The notes beneath the pieces were generated by a model. It was not told where the DNA came from and did not search any database. It was given only the letters and a program-made list of their open reading frames with translations. A stretch of 64,000 nucleotides of DNA, taken from contig JAMWET010001084.1 of NCBI GenBank assembly GCA_024036415.1, forward strand, positions 122,561 through 186,560, read 5' to 3'. The position numbers and the translations under genes are program-made. This stretch comes from Prochilodus magdalenae (lineage: Eukaryota; Chordata; Actinopteri; Characiformes; Prochilodontidae). Shown here piece after piece: positions 36,041 to 48,210 of this stretch (the stretch's first letter is position 1; each line of letters starts with the position of its first letter).

Positions 36041-36700
36041 GTAGAACTTGTCATCATCCTCATTTGTGCGACGCAACGTGTGTTTAGCAGCGCCATCTGC
36101 AGGAGCCTGAAGCTACTACCACCTTAAACACATTATTGTTCTTACGTCAGTTGTAAAGCCAACGTATTAAAAGCTGCTTGTTCTTAATTTTAGCTGATGA
36201 AAAATATGTATGGCTATAAAAATAATCAAATGTCACAAGCGGACATCAAAGGTAAGAAATAAAAGACGGTATCGATGGATCTGTGCCCTTTAAATGGTAT
36301 CTCGCAGGTAAAACCGCCTCACAAAGGCGGATATCTGATGTTCTGTCTCTGAGACTACCGGTTTGAGCAGGGAGTAGATGTCTCTGTTGTGTGGCATTTG
36401 ATGAATAGGGATAAAGACGGTGGCTGAATGGGTGACTGATGGGCATCAGCGCCGCTTTTGATGAGACGCCGCGGTGTGGGAAATGTTCACGGCCGGAGAA
36501 AAAGCAAAGTACAAAGCCAAAGCAGAGTAGACGGAATATCAGCGAGTCTGAGTCTGATGAAGATGCTTTATGCTGGTGCTCATGACTAGCAGCTGGTATA
36601 GAGGGAAGAGCACGGTGGAACGGGAACTAAGGGCCCTCAGGGGCCGCTAATTAAAGAAGGAGTATGGTTAGGGTTTTCAGGACAGGGCTATTCATTCAGG
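36041..36700. other. unassigned intron sequence
   Basis: No gene or repeat recognised. Confidence 0.45.
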
Positions 36701-36703
36701 CAG

Positions 36704-36816
36704 ACACACACACACACACACACACATACACACACACACACATACATACATACACACACACACACACCATAACACACACAAACACCATAATACACACACA
36801 CACATACACATATACA

Positions 36817-36848
<32 letters not shown>

Positions 36849-36851
36849 TAC

Positions 36852-36900
<49 letters not shown>

Positions 36901-37445
36901 TACATACATACATACATACATACATACACACACACACATACACATACACACACACATATACACACATACACACACACACACATACACACACACACGCACA
37001 CATATACACCACACACCCACCACACACACCCACGCACAACACATATACACACAACACACACACACACACAGACACACAACATCACACCACACACACACAG
37101 ACACAAAACACACACACCACACAGGACACACACATATTACTACACACACACCACACACACACATATAAACACACACACACATATGACACACACACCCACA
37201 GGGACACACACATACCCCACACACACAACACACACAAGACACCACACACATATACTACACAGCACACACACAACACAGACACACACACACAACCACATAT
37301 ACAGAGACACAGACACCACACACCACACACACCGCACACACACAGACACACACATATACTACCACACACAACACACACACATTTTACACAAAACACACAA
37401 TACACAACATACATACACACACACACACATCCACACAAACACTCA

Positions 37446-37478
<33 letters not shown>

Positions 37479-37749
37479 ATAACCACACACACACACACAT
37501 TACACACTACACACGACACACACAACACACACACACATACACACACATACATACACACACACCACACAAACACACACCACAACTATACACATACACACAC
37601 ACACACACAACACACGCATACATACAAACACCCACACACATACAACACACACACACACACCCACCACATACACACACAAACACACACAACTACACACACA
37701 ACATATACCACCACACAAACAAACACACACATTATACCACACACGAACA

Positions 37750-37780
<31 letters not shown>

Positions 37781-37785
37781 CAGAC

Positions 37786-37820
<35 letters not shown>

Positions 37821-37849
37821 GACACACACACACACATACATACACACAT
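36704..37849. repeat. CA-rich dinucleotide tract, 1.1 kb
   Basis: Almost purely (CA)n with CATA and CACC interruptions. The THTHTH and CVCVCV open frames on the two strands are artefacts. Confidence 0.97.
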
Positions 37850-38059
37850 AAAGATGATGGTCTCATCCCAGAAGGGAGCTGTGTGGTCTTAGGCGGAGCT
37901 ACTGCCCATCCTGTGCGCTCTGATGCTGCACCTGCCTCAGCTGGATGTCACTGCCTGCCTGCACTGCTGACCAGTTTGAGGGGGGCTTCACCTGCATCCC
38001 CCCACAACCATCCGCCCATCCTCCTATTTAATCCCAGACTGATCAGACATTCCTTCTTC

Positions 38060-38405
38060 TGCCTCAAAAACACTCAACACTCCTCCTAACATGCTCAACA
38101 CTCCTCCCAGCACGCTCAACACTCCTCCCAGCACGCTCAACACTCCTCCCAGCACACTCAACACTCCTCCCAGCACACTCAACACTCCTCCTAGCACGCT
38201 CAACACTCCTCCCAGCACACTCAACACTCCTCCCAGCACACTCAACACTCCTCCTAGCACGCTCAACACTCCTCCCAGCACACTCAACACTCCTCCTAGC
38301 ACGCTCAACACTCCTCCTAACATCCTCAACACTCCTCCTAGCACGCTCAACACTCCTCCCAGCACACTCAACACTCCTCCTAGCACACTCAACAATTCCT
38401 CTAGC
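38060..38405. repeat. 21-bp minisatellite (CTCAACACTCCTCCCAGCAC)
   Basis: About 16 units of 21 bp, giving open frames with a 7-residue period on both strands that are not genes. Confidence 0.95.
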
Positions 38406-38469
38406 AACACTCCACACTCCTACTTAGCTTTCGGCCCTACAGAATGACCCTGATCAGTTTCCAGGAACT

Positions 38470-38820
38470 TACAAATCCTTACAACGCAGTGCAGGGTGTG
38501 GGGAGGGGATCCATTAGATTGGGAAAGATGGTGCTAAAGTGCAGGGAATGTCTCGTTTCCATGGTTGGGAAATGCTTCACCAGAGCAGCATGTAATGATT
38601 GGCTACAAAAGGAGGGGACTGCATCTGTCGGGCGTAGGTCTCCAAAGACCATAGTGTGAAGGAAGTAGCTGAATCTGCAGGTGTATGGAAGCGTACGGTC
38701 ATACGGGTCTACCAGCAGTGGATACAATCCCAGTCTACAGGGAATTCTCCTCGGAACTGTGCCAGGGAAGGCATCCACCAAATCTGGACCAACAGCAGAA
38801 TTCGTTGATATAGGAGAGTC
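38470..38820 (+). mobile_element. Tc1-like family 2 fragment with HTH region, copy A
   Basis: From 38644 a frame reads KDHSVKEVAESAGVWKRTVI then RVYQQWIQSQSTGNSPRNCA. This fits the helix-turn-helix DNA-binding start of a Tc1-like transposase (VxEVAExxGVxxxTVxRxxxxW). It lacks catalytic blocks and has upstream stops. Confidence 0.72.
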
Positions 38821-39249
38821 TGAACACTGATGTGGCTACATCCAGAAACCCAATCCAGTCCCAGCTGCTATTGGTGATGGTGTAGGTGTTAGGTACGTTA
38901 GGCATCATTCAGTCACTGGGGACTCGTAGTTGTCTGGTGGGCTCATATAAAATGTATAAGTATAAAACAGTAAATGAATTAAAATAGATTTTTATTAATA
39001 GTGCTGAATATATTAAAGATGGAATAAACCATGATGCCTCTAATGTTTAATTAAACGTAATCAGGTTAGACAGACCGCACTGAAATGACAGCCTGCACTG
39101 TTACAACTCAGTGAACCAAAAGTGAGTTCACCTGACAACTTCCAATTAGGGCTCATTATTAAAGCACTGTTACACTCATTGACTGGAATATTTATGGCTG
39201 GGTGACGGACAGGCAAACTGGCTGCTAGCAACAGAACTTCGATATCCTA

Positions 39250-39560
39250 AATGCTATGGCTAGTCAATCAAAAATTTACACGGCAAGAAGTTTTCAGATG
39301 AAGCTTCTCAGCAGAGATGAAAAGATGGGAAGGTATAAGAACACTACTAAACACCATATGGACCCCAGGTGCCACAGTGGGATTGGGAAGTATTGGAAAA
39401 TATATTCCCACATATTGGAAAATAATCTGAAAGTATTGGTCTACCAGTGACCAAAAGCACAGCGGCCATCTTTCAAGCTTGTCTTCAGAAACTGAATCCG
39501 ATTGGGTGCATCCATAGTGCCAGCTGTGAAGCATGGTGGAGGTAGTTTAATACTACGGGC
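39250..39560 (+). mobile_element. Tc1-like transposase fragment (PAVKHGGGS block)
   Basis: A frame near 39518-39562 reads VPAVKHGGGSLILRA, the PTVKHGGGSVMVWG block between the first two catalytic residues of Tc1 transposases. The surroundings are degraded. Confidence 0.65.
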
Positions 39561-40230
39561 CTGAATGAGGTCCGCATGTGTAGGAGTGGGGATTTTGGGA
39601 TCCAGTTAAGTCCAGGTCTATTTGTATGCACCTTTAACAATAGATTTCCATAAAGCAGCCTTGCAGAGAATCCGGGTCTAAGCACCCAATGAGCAACCCA
39701 AGGGGAAACGCCCTCGGAGCAAGAGGAAGGACCCTCGAGAGGAACCAAGCCTCCAAAGGGGAGTCCATCCTCCCCTGGTCTGGCACCATGAACTCACCAG
39801 AATGAAAAGATGGCTTACACTCTCAAGACCCTTGAGATGAATGGAATGCTGGAGCAGGATGTTGCCCAAATGTTTCTGCACTCGGTGCAACAGTTGGGCC
39901 ACGCCTACTGTCTTAGCTGTCCCGAGGTCGTGGTATGGGGTGTACTTGTCTGTATGTTGACCAGGACATAACCAGACAAATATGGGCTCAGCCTGGTTCA
40001 GTCCTTGATGTTGGCGAGGTAGACGTGCCCCTTACCTGCAGTAGGACACTTGGCCTGTGTCCTACACTGGCGACTGCATTCTACTACTGATAGGGACTAG
40101 CCTGCATCATGTAGGACACAGCATGCTACTTTGTACACAGTCATCCTGAACCCAGGTACAAGACCATGAAAACCATCAACTGGCCAAGTGATGTTCCATG
40201 GGCCATGGGGGGTGCTGGAACACATCCCAG
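39561..40230. other. unassigned intron sequence
   Basis: No exon or known repeat recognised. Confidence 0.45.
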
Positions 40231-40231
40231 C

Positions 40232-40520
40232 TTTCATTGGGAGGAAGGCAGGACACACCCTAAAAAACGGTCTCCAGTCCATCACAGGACATGAGCACAC
40301 AGACACTCACACCTCGGAAGAGCAATGCAGCATCCCCAAGTTACCAGACAGCATGTCTTTGGACTGTGGTAGGGAACCGGACCACCCGGAGGAAGCCCAC
40401 ACAGACAGCCAGAGAACCTGCAAACTTCAATAGAAATACTCTGGTTGCCCAGCCAGGAATCAAACCCAGACCCTCCTTGCTGTGAGGCACCCCTGCACAA
40501 CCGAGCCGCTGCCACCTGAC
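40232..40520 (-). mobile_element. SINE-like repeat, minus-strand copy
   Basis: CTGGTTGCCCAGCCAGGAAT, AATCAAACCCAGACCC (B box on the minus strand) and GCATGTCTTTGGACTGTGGT match the reverse complement of the repeat at 14.1 kb. Confidence 0.75.
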
Positions 40521-40943
40521 CCGAATTCCGTAGAACCCCTTTGGGGAACTGTAAGGTGGAACGTAGAGAAGCATAACCTTCTTCAACAAACAGCTGAGAA
40601 GTGTCCTCTGTAAGGGACAGCAGAACATCTCTCAACACAATCTCAGAGAACCGAGCTGACGTATCGCTAGTGAGGGGTATCAGGACTTGAGTTGAGTTTT
40701 CATGTGTATGGTTTGTGGATTAGTACTGGACACGCTCAGTGTGACTTTACTCCAGTGTTCTAGATTGCTAGCTAGTCCCCTGAGACTTTCATCTTTCAAC
40801 CTTGAGTCTAATTGTCACCCAGGTGACTTGTATCCTGACATGGGAGGAAATGGCAACTTACACCATGCATCACATGACCAGGTCAGGTCATATTAATCCA
40901 GCTCCAGGTTCACATTCAGAACCGCTTGTTTTCCTGTCCGCAG

Positions 40944-41192
40944 CCTGTGCACGCAGGACGACGGCCCTGGCACATTCCAGTCCTGTGTCATGCCCAGAGA
41001 CTGCCAGACATCTGAGTGGTCTTCATGGAGTCCCTGCTCAAAGACATGCAGAGCGACCGACCTGTCGCCTGGCTACCGGGTCAGAGGTCGGACCATAACA
41101 CAGCCTGCGACTGGTCGAGGGAAAGAGTGTCCCATCCTGGAAGAGAAGGAGGCGTGCAATATCATCGGGGATTTGCTTCCTAGATGTCCCAG
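40944..41192 (+). CDS. thsd7b: thsd7b exon: TSP1 repeat with WSSWSPCSKTC core
   Basis: Joined to the preceding exon the frame reads SLCTQDDGPGTFQSCVMPRDC, then TSEWSSWSPCSKTC, GYRVRGRTITQP, GRGKECP, EKEACNIIGD and LLPRCPR. This is a complete TSP1 core: the WSSW motif is a C-mannosylation consensus, CSKTC is the usual cysteine pair, and an Arg ladder follows. The acceptor is CCGCAG|C at 40943/40944. The donor is AG|GTACGT at 41192/41193. Length is 249 bp, with 1 + 82 codons + 2 bases, so phases match both neighbours. The order of motifs agrees with remembered human THSD7B between the GYQTRQV segment and the CPRYSW segment. No frame break is seen here. Confidence 0.92.
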
Positions 41193-42546
41193 GTACGTGG
41201 TTATACATTCTATAGGAGGTTATAGATTTATCTGTTAGCTTCTGTTTCCAAATCGCTTCTCATCAATGGGATCGACAACAGTGGAACAGGGTTGGTCTTC
41301 AAGTCTATTTTTTGTGGCTTGCTGTACAGAATTCACGAAATGCTCCTGTTTCCACTCATGACTGGTCAGTTTCAGACGCACAAATCCTGAAACAGGTTCG
41401 GCAAATTTCAGACGGAGATTAGCTGTATTGGTCAGTTTCAGATTCATTTATAAGAAAATTCTGTGTGGATTTGTAACAATGTTCTCTCCAAAACTGACCT
41501 GAAACTCAAACCACATCTTCATCCACAACATAACTCTATTCAAACTCGATTCTGTCCAAGACCCGACCCAAACTAGCTCAAGGACATCAAAACTATTTCA
41601 ACACTTGCCTGAACCACCTCACTGAGCCTGAAATGGACCAGAAACCCACCAGAATGCGCTGTGGGAATAGATTTATGACTAATATTCTAAAGCATTATAA
41701 AGGCCTTATAGAGCTTTATGAATGCACTTATAATGCGTTATACATACCTTATTTATAGAACGTGTTACCAAGTAGTTTTGGCGGTACAAATAAAAACTGG
41801 GTTTCCCTTCAGCATTGGACTTGTGGTCGCCCGGCATTCCCCATGAGTGGTTTTTGCCATCAGTCTATCATAAGGAATGTCCGTTGATGTGACAATTAGC
41901 CAATCACGGTTCAGTTCACTCAACACCTGAATCCAAACACTTCTAAAACACTGGAAACAGGAACAGGAAGTGATGCAATGAGGATGTTTTTTTGGAAAAC
42001 TGCAATAAAGAAATAAAGGACTTTGTAAAAGATGGAAACCGCTTTCCGGCGTTATTCCCGGGAAGGCTCCCTTTGTAGTGGATGAGAATGAAAGGTGAAG
42101 AAGCTAAAGCAGCGTGAAAAAGGTGGTCAATACTAAATGATTTTCCAGGCAATAATCAAGCGCTGGTTTTCCACGGCGTGGATAAATGCACCGCGGCGTT
42201 CCCGAGACGGAACCTGATTAATGAGGCTGCGTGTTGATAGATTACTTCAGACTGTTGTTCTATTAAACTGGTTCTTTATTGCTTTCTGCATCATAACGGT
42301 TCCACAGAGTCGATGTGTTTTCATTAGATGGGGCTTTTTCCGGGAGAGAGCCCAGCAGATTTGTATCTTTATCTTCGGGGGCACGAGAGAGCAAGGAAGA
42401 CAGAGCCTCCCCAGGGAGCGGAGTAATTGAGATGAAACAGCGGTGCCGCAGTGATCCGCCGCGTGTTTCGGTAACGTGCCCGCTGGACCAGCTGAGGCCG
42501 GTCTACCCCCCCAGCCAGACACGCGGTGAGTGGTGCTGTTGTGCAG
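41193..42546. other. thsd7b intron, unique sequence
   Basis: No repeats stand out. 42130-42330 has a non-repetitive texture with GATTAATGAGG and could be conserved. No extra exon was recognised. Confidence 0.35.
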
Positions 42547-42739
42547 GTACGTGTGGAGGAGCACGGCGTGGGGAGAGTGCAGCGTGGCTCCTCTCCTGGG
42601 CCAGCAGGAGCGCAGGCTGGGGGACGGCGGGACCCTCTGTGGGGGGGGCATCCAGACCAGAGAGGAAACGTATGCGGCCAGCTGACGGGAGAAATCTCTA
42701 CACTACCCCACCTCGCCCAATCCATCAGGAGACACGCAG
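42547..42739 (+). CDS. thsd7b: thsd7b exon with internal frame break
   Basis: After GTGCAG (acceptor at 42546) the frame set by the previous exon reads RYVWRSTAWGECSVAPLL, then GQQERRLGDGGTLCGGGIQTRE, a good THSD7B match. It then runs EETYAAS and hits TGA at 42683-42685. The end of the exon only fits the next exon (VSRPVSSDLC) in a different frame, which reads CGQLTGEISTLPHLAQS and ends with one base before the donor G|GTAAAA at 42739/42740. The switch must lie in about 42664-42673, between the RE codons and TGC, where eight bases stand in for six or nine. One missing base or two extra bases would explain it. It may be an assembly indel, a real mutation or individual polymorphism. Acceptor, donor and outer phases are otherwise good. 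Confidence 0.8.
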
Positions 42740-42979
42740 GTAAAAGACTCACCACGACCAGAGCATCTTACACAGCTCGGCACAACAGAGAGAGGGTTCC
42801 TCACGGGTTCCTCACAAGGTCTGACTAGAACCATTTTAGGCTTAAATTTGAGATGGTTCTTCAGACTGATGGAGAACGTGTGGATCTCAGTTTTCTCTGC
42901 ATAGTAACTTCATTTCTGGATTCGTCAAGTTCTTTAGAAATGTTCATATTCTGACCTCAGTTTTTCTAAGACCTTCATT

Positions 42980-44290
42980 TAGGATAGCCTACAGTTCATT
43001 CTAGAACTCTCAGGTTCAGGATCTCAGTATACTAGAACTTATCGACATTCAGTTTCTCACTCTCTTTCTAGAAACTCTCATTTAGGATCTCAGTTTTCTA
43101 GAACTTCATTTAGGAATCTCAGTTTTGCGTCTAGAATACTTTCGTGTTCAGGTGTTTCTTCAGTTTTCTAGAATTGTCTACATTCCAGGATCTCAGTTTT
43201 CAGATACGATCAGTTCAGTTCTCGGATCTCAGTTTTCTAGAACTTCATTTAGGATCTCAGTTTTCTAGAACTTCATTCAGGATCTCAGTTTTCTAGAACT
43301 TCATTCAGGATCTCAGTTTTCTAGAACTTCATTCAGGATCTCAGTTTTCTAGAACTTCATTCAGGATCTCAGTTTTCTAGAACTTCAGAGCTTCGAGGAT
43401 CTTCAGTTTCTAGACAATTCTTCAAGGATTCAGTTTTTCAGTATAGAACTTCGTTCTGTGACCATCAGTTTCGTAGAACTTCCGTGTCTGTGATCCTACG
43501 CAGTTTTCTAGAACTTCGTATTTTTCCCCAACCCGGGGGGGGGGGGGGAAAAAAACAAAAATCTCAGTTTTCTAGAACTCGTTCGTGGATCTATCAGTAT
43601 ACTCTAGAAACTATCATTCGTGGAATCCTCCAGTATTTCACCGTAGAACTCTCATTCTGGACCTCAAGTTACACCCTACAGAATCTTCGTGTCTGGCATC
43701 TCAAGTTTTCTAGTACAACGTGTCGATTCTGGATCTGCAGTTTTTTAGAACTTCATTCTGGACTCTCATGTTTTCTTAGAACTTTCGTTCTGTGATTCTC
43801 AGTCTATCTCTATACACTTCATTCTGGACCTCAGTTTCTTAGAACTTCGTTCTGGATCTCGGTTTTCTAGAACTTCATTCTGGATCTCAGTTTTTTAGAA
43901 CTTCATTCTGGACCTCAGTTTCTTAGAACTTCGTTCTGGATCTCAGTTTTCTAGAACTTCATTCTGGACCTCAGTTTCTTAGAACTTCGTTCTGGATCTC
44001 AGTTTTCTAGAACTTCATTCTGGACCTCAGTTTCTTAGAACTTCGTTCTGGATCTCGGTTTTCTAGAACTTCGTTCTGGATCTTAGTTTCTTAGAACTTC
44101 ATTCTGGATCTCGGTTTTCTAGAACTTCATTCTGGATCGTTAAAGAACTTCTCTTCCTGGATATGTTCTAGAATTTTTGGCCACAGTTTCTTTAGCTCTG
44201 GGATCTCGGTTTCTCTAATAACTTCGTTCCGGATCGCACTAGTATTCTTTAACTTCATTCTGGGAGTCTCGGTTTTTTCTAGAACCATTT
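42980..44290. repeat. 28-bp minisatellite (GATCTCAGTTTTCTAGAACT)
   Basis: Units repeat GGATCTCAGTTTTCTAGAAC and TTCATTCAG. The block 43.40-43.85 kb has many small insertions and a G13A6 run near 43537, suggesting sequence errors or strong decay. A degraded MITE relative lies just before it. Confidence 0.92.
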
Positions 44291-45047
44291 CTGTGAACTC
44301 CATACACCCAGCTTTGTCGGATGTTCAGCCCTTCGATCACCAGCACCCTGTCAACCAGCACCTGAACCCTATAATCATGTGTAGTCTAAACGAGGTATGG
44401 GGTGATGACTGAGCGAGGTGGAGATAAGGTCGTCTTATAGACCGTCCACATGTCTCATTTCTCTGGTAAGACTTTGATTCAGTTCGTTCTAGTTTCGTGT
44501 CCTTCTGATTTTGATGACTTCAGGAACAGTGAAGATAACGGTTCTTTAGGTTCTGGATATGAGGATATTAAACCCTTTGAGGTGTGTCCACCTGCCACCT
44601 GGTCTGTTACCGCAGAAGGTTACTGGGAGGAGGAGGGTGTAAGGAGGAGAGTGAGGAGGACGAGGAGGATGAGGAGAAGGATGAGAAGTTGAGAAGGATA
44701 AGGAGAATAAGGAGGACGATAAGAATTAGGAGGATGAATGGGGTGAGAAAGGGGGAGAAAGCGGTGGAGAGAGGTATGAGCAAGGAAGCATTTAGGAAGA
44801 GAGGAGGGTGGTGAGGACGAGACACTATCGGAGAATGAGGAGGAAAGAGGGGCGAGGAGGGGATGATGAAGAAGCAGTTCGAGGATGATAATGAAGTGAC
44901 AGTGTGAGATTTCTCTACAGTATGGTTTTGCAGAAGATGAATTTCTTACCTTGGATGACCTCTGACCTTAGAAGACCTCTGACCTTAGATGACCTCTGAC
45001 CTTAGATGATCTCTGACTTCCCGTGTGTCAACTACTGACTGTATTTT

Positions 45048-45050
<3 letters not shown>
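44291..45050. other. intron sequence with purine-rich GGA tract
   Basis: 44625-44830 is almost pure purine on the + strand (GAGGAGGACGAGG type). Further on are short CCTCTGACCTTAGATGA repeats at about 44957-45015. No gene seen. Confidence 0.6.
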
Positions 45051-45086
<36 letters not shown>

Positions 45087-45146
45087 GTCTCTCTCTCTCT
45101 CTCTCTTTCTCTCTGTCTCTCTCTGTCTCTGTCTCTCTCTCTCTCT

Positions 45147-45178
<32 letters not shown>

Positions 45179-45198
45179 GTCTCTGTCTCTCTCTCTCT

Positions 45199-45279
<81 letters not shown>

Positions 45280-45336
45280 TTTCTCTCTGTCTCTTTCTCT
45301 CTCTCTCTCTCTGTCTCTCTCTCTCTCTCTCTCTCC
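45051..45336. repeat. long CT/TCTG microsatellite forming acceptor tract
   Basis: About 286 bp of CT repeat with GTCTCT and TTTCTCT interruptions end in CCAG directly at the exon starting 45339. Confidence 0.95.
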
Positions 45337-45338
45337 AG

Positions 45339-45494
45339 TGTCCAGACCGGTCAGTAGTGATCTCTGTGATGGACCCGTTCCTCCGGCGGTTCAGTTCTGT
45401 TCTCTGCACTGTCCTCAGCCCTGCCTGCTCTCTCTCTGGTCCTCTTGGGGATCCTGTCTCCACGACAACTGCATGGAGTCTCAGGGGAGGAAAG
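45339..45494 (+). CDS. thsd7b: thsd7b exon: end of one TSP1 repeat and start of next
   Basis: The frame reads (V)SRPVSSDLCDGPVPPAVQFC, SLHCPQPCLLSLWSSWGSC and LHDNCMESQGRKG. The ordered segments SRPV, LC.GP, WS.WG.C and QG.KG fit remembered THSD7B, as does the H-[DE]-NC spacing. The acceptor is CTCCAG at 45333-45338, at the end of about 287 bp of almost pure CT/TCTG repeat. The first codon is split one base upstream and two bases here (G|TG gives Val). The donor is AAAG|GTAAGA at 45494/45495, phase 1. WSSW is a C-mannosylation consensus. A Tc1-derived repeat begins about 200 bp after the donor. Confidence 0.9.
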
Positions 45495-45689
45495 GTAAGA
45501 GAGCGAGCGTTCCAAACTCACCACATTCAGCCCATTCTGACTCTGAGACACGTCCACCCTCTCCGTGATGAAGCATTACCAGGCTCTGAAGAGCTGCTCC
45601 ACAGACAACAGCTGCTCAGCAGGTCATCTGATACGTGGAGCCGATAGTCCTGTTTCAGGAATGTGTATTTCCCTTGGAGGATCATTTCA

Positions 45690-46480
45690 CTCACACTCAT
45701 CATCACAGTCATACCAGAAGGAGGTGTGGGAGTGCAGGTGTGTTGGGAAGGAGGATAAAGGTGACCAGGATCAATAACTGGTGATAAGTTTAGACTGATA
45801 TGATCAATATTTATTGAGCTACACATACAGAAGCCTGTCTCTCAGTATGGCGTCGGGCCGCCGTGTTCGCTAACCCAACACGCCAGACGTCTCGGTATGG
45901 AGCTGTAGAGGTTCCTAATGGTGTCCTGTGATAATCCATCCCATGCAGCTTGAGCATCCTCACACAGTTCCTGCAGATGGTGCGGTAGGGGTGGAGGTGG
46001 AGGGACACCAGGTCTTCTGGACGTGTGACCACAAACCGCTTTATCTTGGTGCTGACCACGGTGCCTCCACACACGGGTTTGTTGGGCGTCTCCACCAAGA
46101 CTAAAGCGGGACTCGTCACTGAAGATGACCCGCTGCCATTCTGAGTCACTCCATGACAGTCTGGTACGACACCACTGCAGTCTTTGGTGACGGTGACGTG
46201 GTGTTAAGGACAGGCGTGGTAACGGTCTGTGTGCATGTAGTCCTGCGTGGTGCAGCCGTCTGCCGATGGTGCTGCACTAACAGGACGACTCATGGAGGAC
46301 ACCACTGCTTACTGGAGGTCTGTAGTGGTGGTGTTGGGTCAGTCAGGTACAGAGGTAAGACCCGTCCTTGCTTACGTCAAGGCGGTCGAGTGTGAAGCCT
46401 GAATCATTAGCATGTCTCACCCTGTCAAACCCACACACCAAGTCTCACCCCTGTCAGCTAATTCCTTCTGGTGATGAGTG
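45690..46480 (-). mobile_element. Tc1-like deletion derivative, copy 7
   Basis: The left end CACACTCATCATCACAGTCA is related to the family end, the minus-strand frame reads NKPVCGGTVVSTKI and LVSLHLHPYRTICRNC, and the shared junction is present. The right end is CCTTCTGGTGATGAGTGT. Confidence 0.85.
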
Positions 46481-47665
46481 TCAGTGGGAAGTATTTTTTG
46501 GATTTTCACTACATTAAATTACTTTAAACTTTTTAAATGGCTTTATTCAGCATAAAAAGTGTAAAATATTGGTTAGTAAGTTCTGTAGGCTTATATAGAA
46601 CGGTTCTCATGCTTACTTTGTTCTTTACATGGGGATATGGTTCCTCAGATTGATGGAGATCGTACTAGTTTTGCAGTCTCGAGCTTGTAACGATAGAAGG
46701 CTCATTTCTATATTTAGCATATCAATGTAAATATGTCAATATAAACCTGTGCCTATATTGTATCTATACAAATACATTTATTACAATAATACCAATGGCA
46801 TATTTCAATAGAGTTATCACCCATATATGAAAACACTGCATATTGCACATAAATGCTGCATATGTGTTTATATAACAGGCTCAGAAGATGAAAAGATTTA
46901 AAAATAGTGTAAAAATCTAGAAAATAAGTGTATAATATTCTGGCAACTATTTCCTGATGGCAAATATTAGATATGGCATTTGTATTTTTATGAAGAAAAC
47001 TATAAGAAATGAAGTTTATTAGAAATAAGAAAGCTCTAATACTTTTAATACTTTTAATACTTACTTTTTTCAGTTTCTGAAGCACTGCTAAAATATTTTT
47101 TTTATATTTATTAAAAATATATTTTTTAATTCGTTTATTTTTTTAAATATCTGTTATTCACCCAGCATGTCTGTGCTGATGCCTGCGTTGGGGTGAAATG
47201 CTTTTAATTTGGTCGATGTTTAAGCCAGGATATCCTCCTAATGAGCTGCAGCTAGTGTGGAGAAGTACAGCAGCGTCTCCCCGATCCTCCCAAGCCTGTA
47301 CCCTCGCTCTGCTGGATGAGAGCGGAGGTGTGGAGATGCCTGCAGGCAGGACCGGGCTGAGGCTCAGCGTGTTCCGGTGACTGACAGCTTTCCTCTCAGT
47401 GACGGGTATTCCAGGTGATAGCCTGTCTGCTGGAAGTGCTGAGCTGGGGGTGGAATCCCCCCATAAAGAAGCTTACAGCAGCCTGACTGACACCCCGCAG
47501 TGTTCAGTGGTACTGCTACAACACTAATCCCCCACTTTATCACCTCCCTGTGGTCCCGTACTTCACCTTCACAGCCATCGCTGACCTTCACGGAGGCAGG
47601 CCGGAACAGTGTGGAAACTGCAGATCCCAAACTTTCAGTCCGACCTGTAAATGCTGCCTGTCAGT
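46481..47665. other. AT-rich intron sequence, no gene seen
   Basis: 46620-46700 includes a degraded MITE relative. 46740-47160 is very AT-rich. 47180-47660 is unique. Confidence 0.45.
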
Positions 47666-47845
47666 CGAGGAGCTGAGCAGTGAGGAGCTGAGCAGTGAGG
47701 AGCTGAGCAGTGAGAAGCTGAGCAGTGAGGAGCTGAGCAGTGAGGAGCTGAGCAGTGAGGAGCTGAGCAGTGAGGAGCTGAGCAGTGAGGAGCTGAGCAG
47801 TGAGAAGCTGAGCAGTGAGGAGCTGAGCAGTGAGGAGCTGTACTG
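47666..47845. repeat. 15-bp minisatellite (GAGCTGAGCAGTGAG)
   Basis: 12 near-identical units. 15 bp is divisible by three, giving open frames on both strands (SSEEL and SLLSS types) that are artefacts. Confidence 0.96.
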
Positions 47846-48210
47846 AGCTGGAAATGCCATGCTAGTCTTCTGGTTCTAGTTATTATTTCTGGTTCCACTG
47901 TAATGGTCACTAAGCAATCAGTCAGGATCAGCTCGGTAGTTAAGATTAGACATTTTGTACCATTACTTTACCAACTCATTACCAACTTGGCACTTTATTG
48001 GCTTGACTTTTATTAATATAATTTCACAGCTGCTGCTTTTCTATTAAGAGCCAGCAATAAACTAGCATGCTGTTTGTAGATTAGCACAACAAAAAGTAAT
48101 ATTTTAAGTTTAGAATTAACTATGTATCTCCACTATAATCTACTATTTATTAGCAATTATAAAATTAGCATGTAATTTAAGATACATTCCAACTGATATT
48201 GTAATATCAG
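47846..48210. other. AT-rich intron sequence
   Basis: No gene or repeat recognised. Confidence 0.5.

Noticed and set aside
36664..37849. Long His/Thr and Cys/Val open frames
   Set aside because: Translations of the CA dinucleotide tract.
45023..45568. 181-codon open frame including the Ser/Leu run
   Set aside because: The Ser/Leu part is the translated CT microsatellite before the splice acceptor. Only 45339-45494 is exon.
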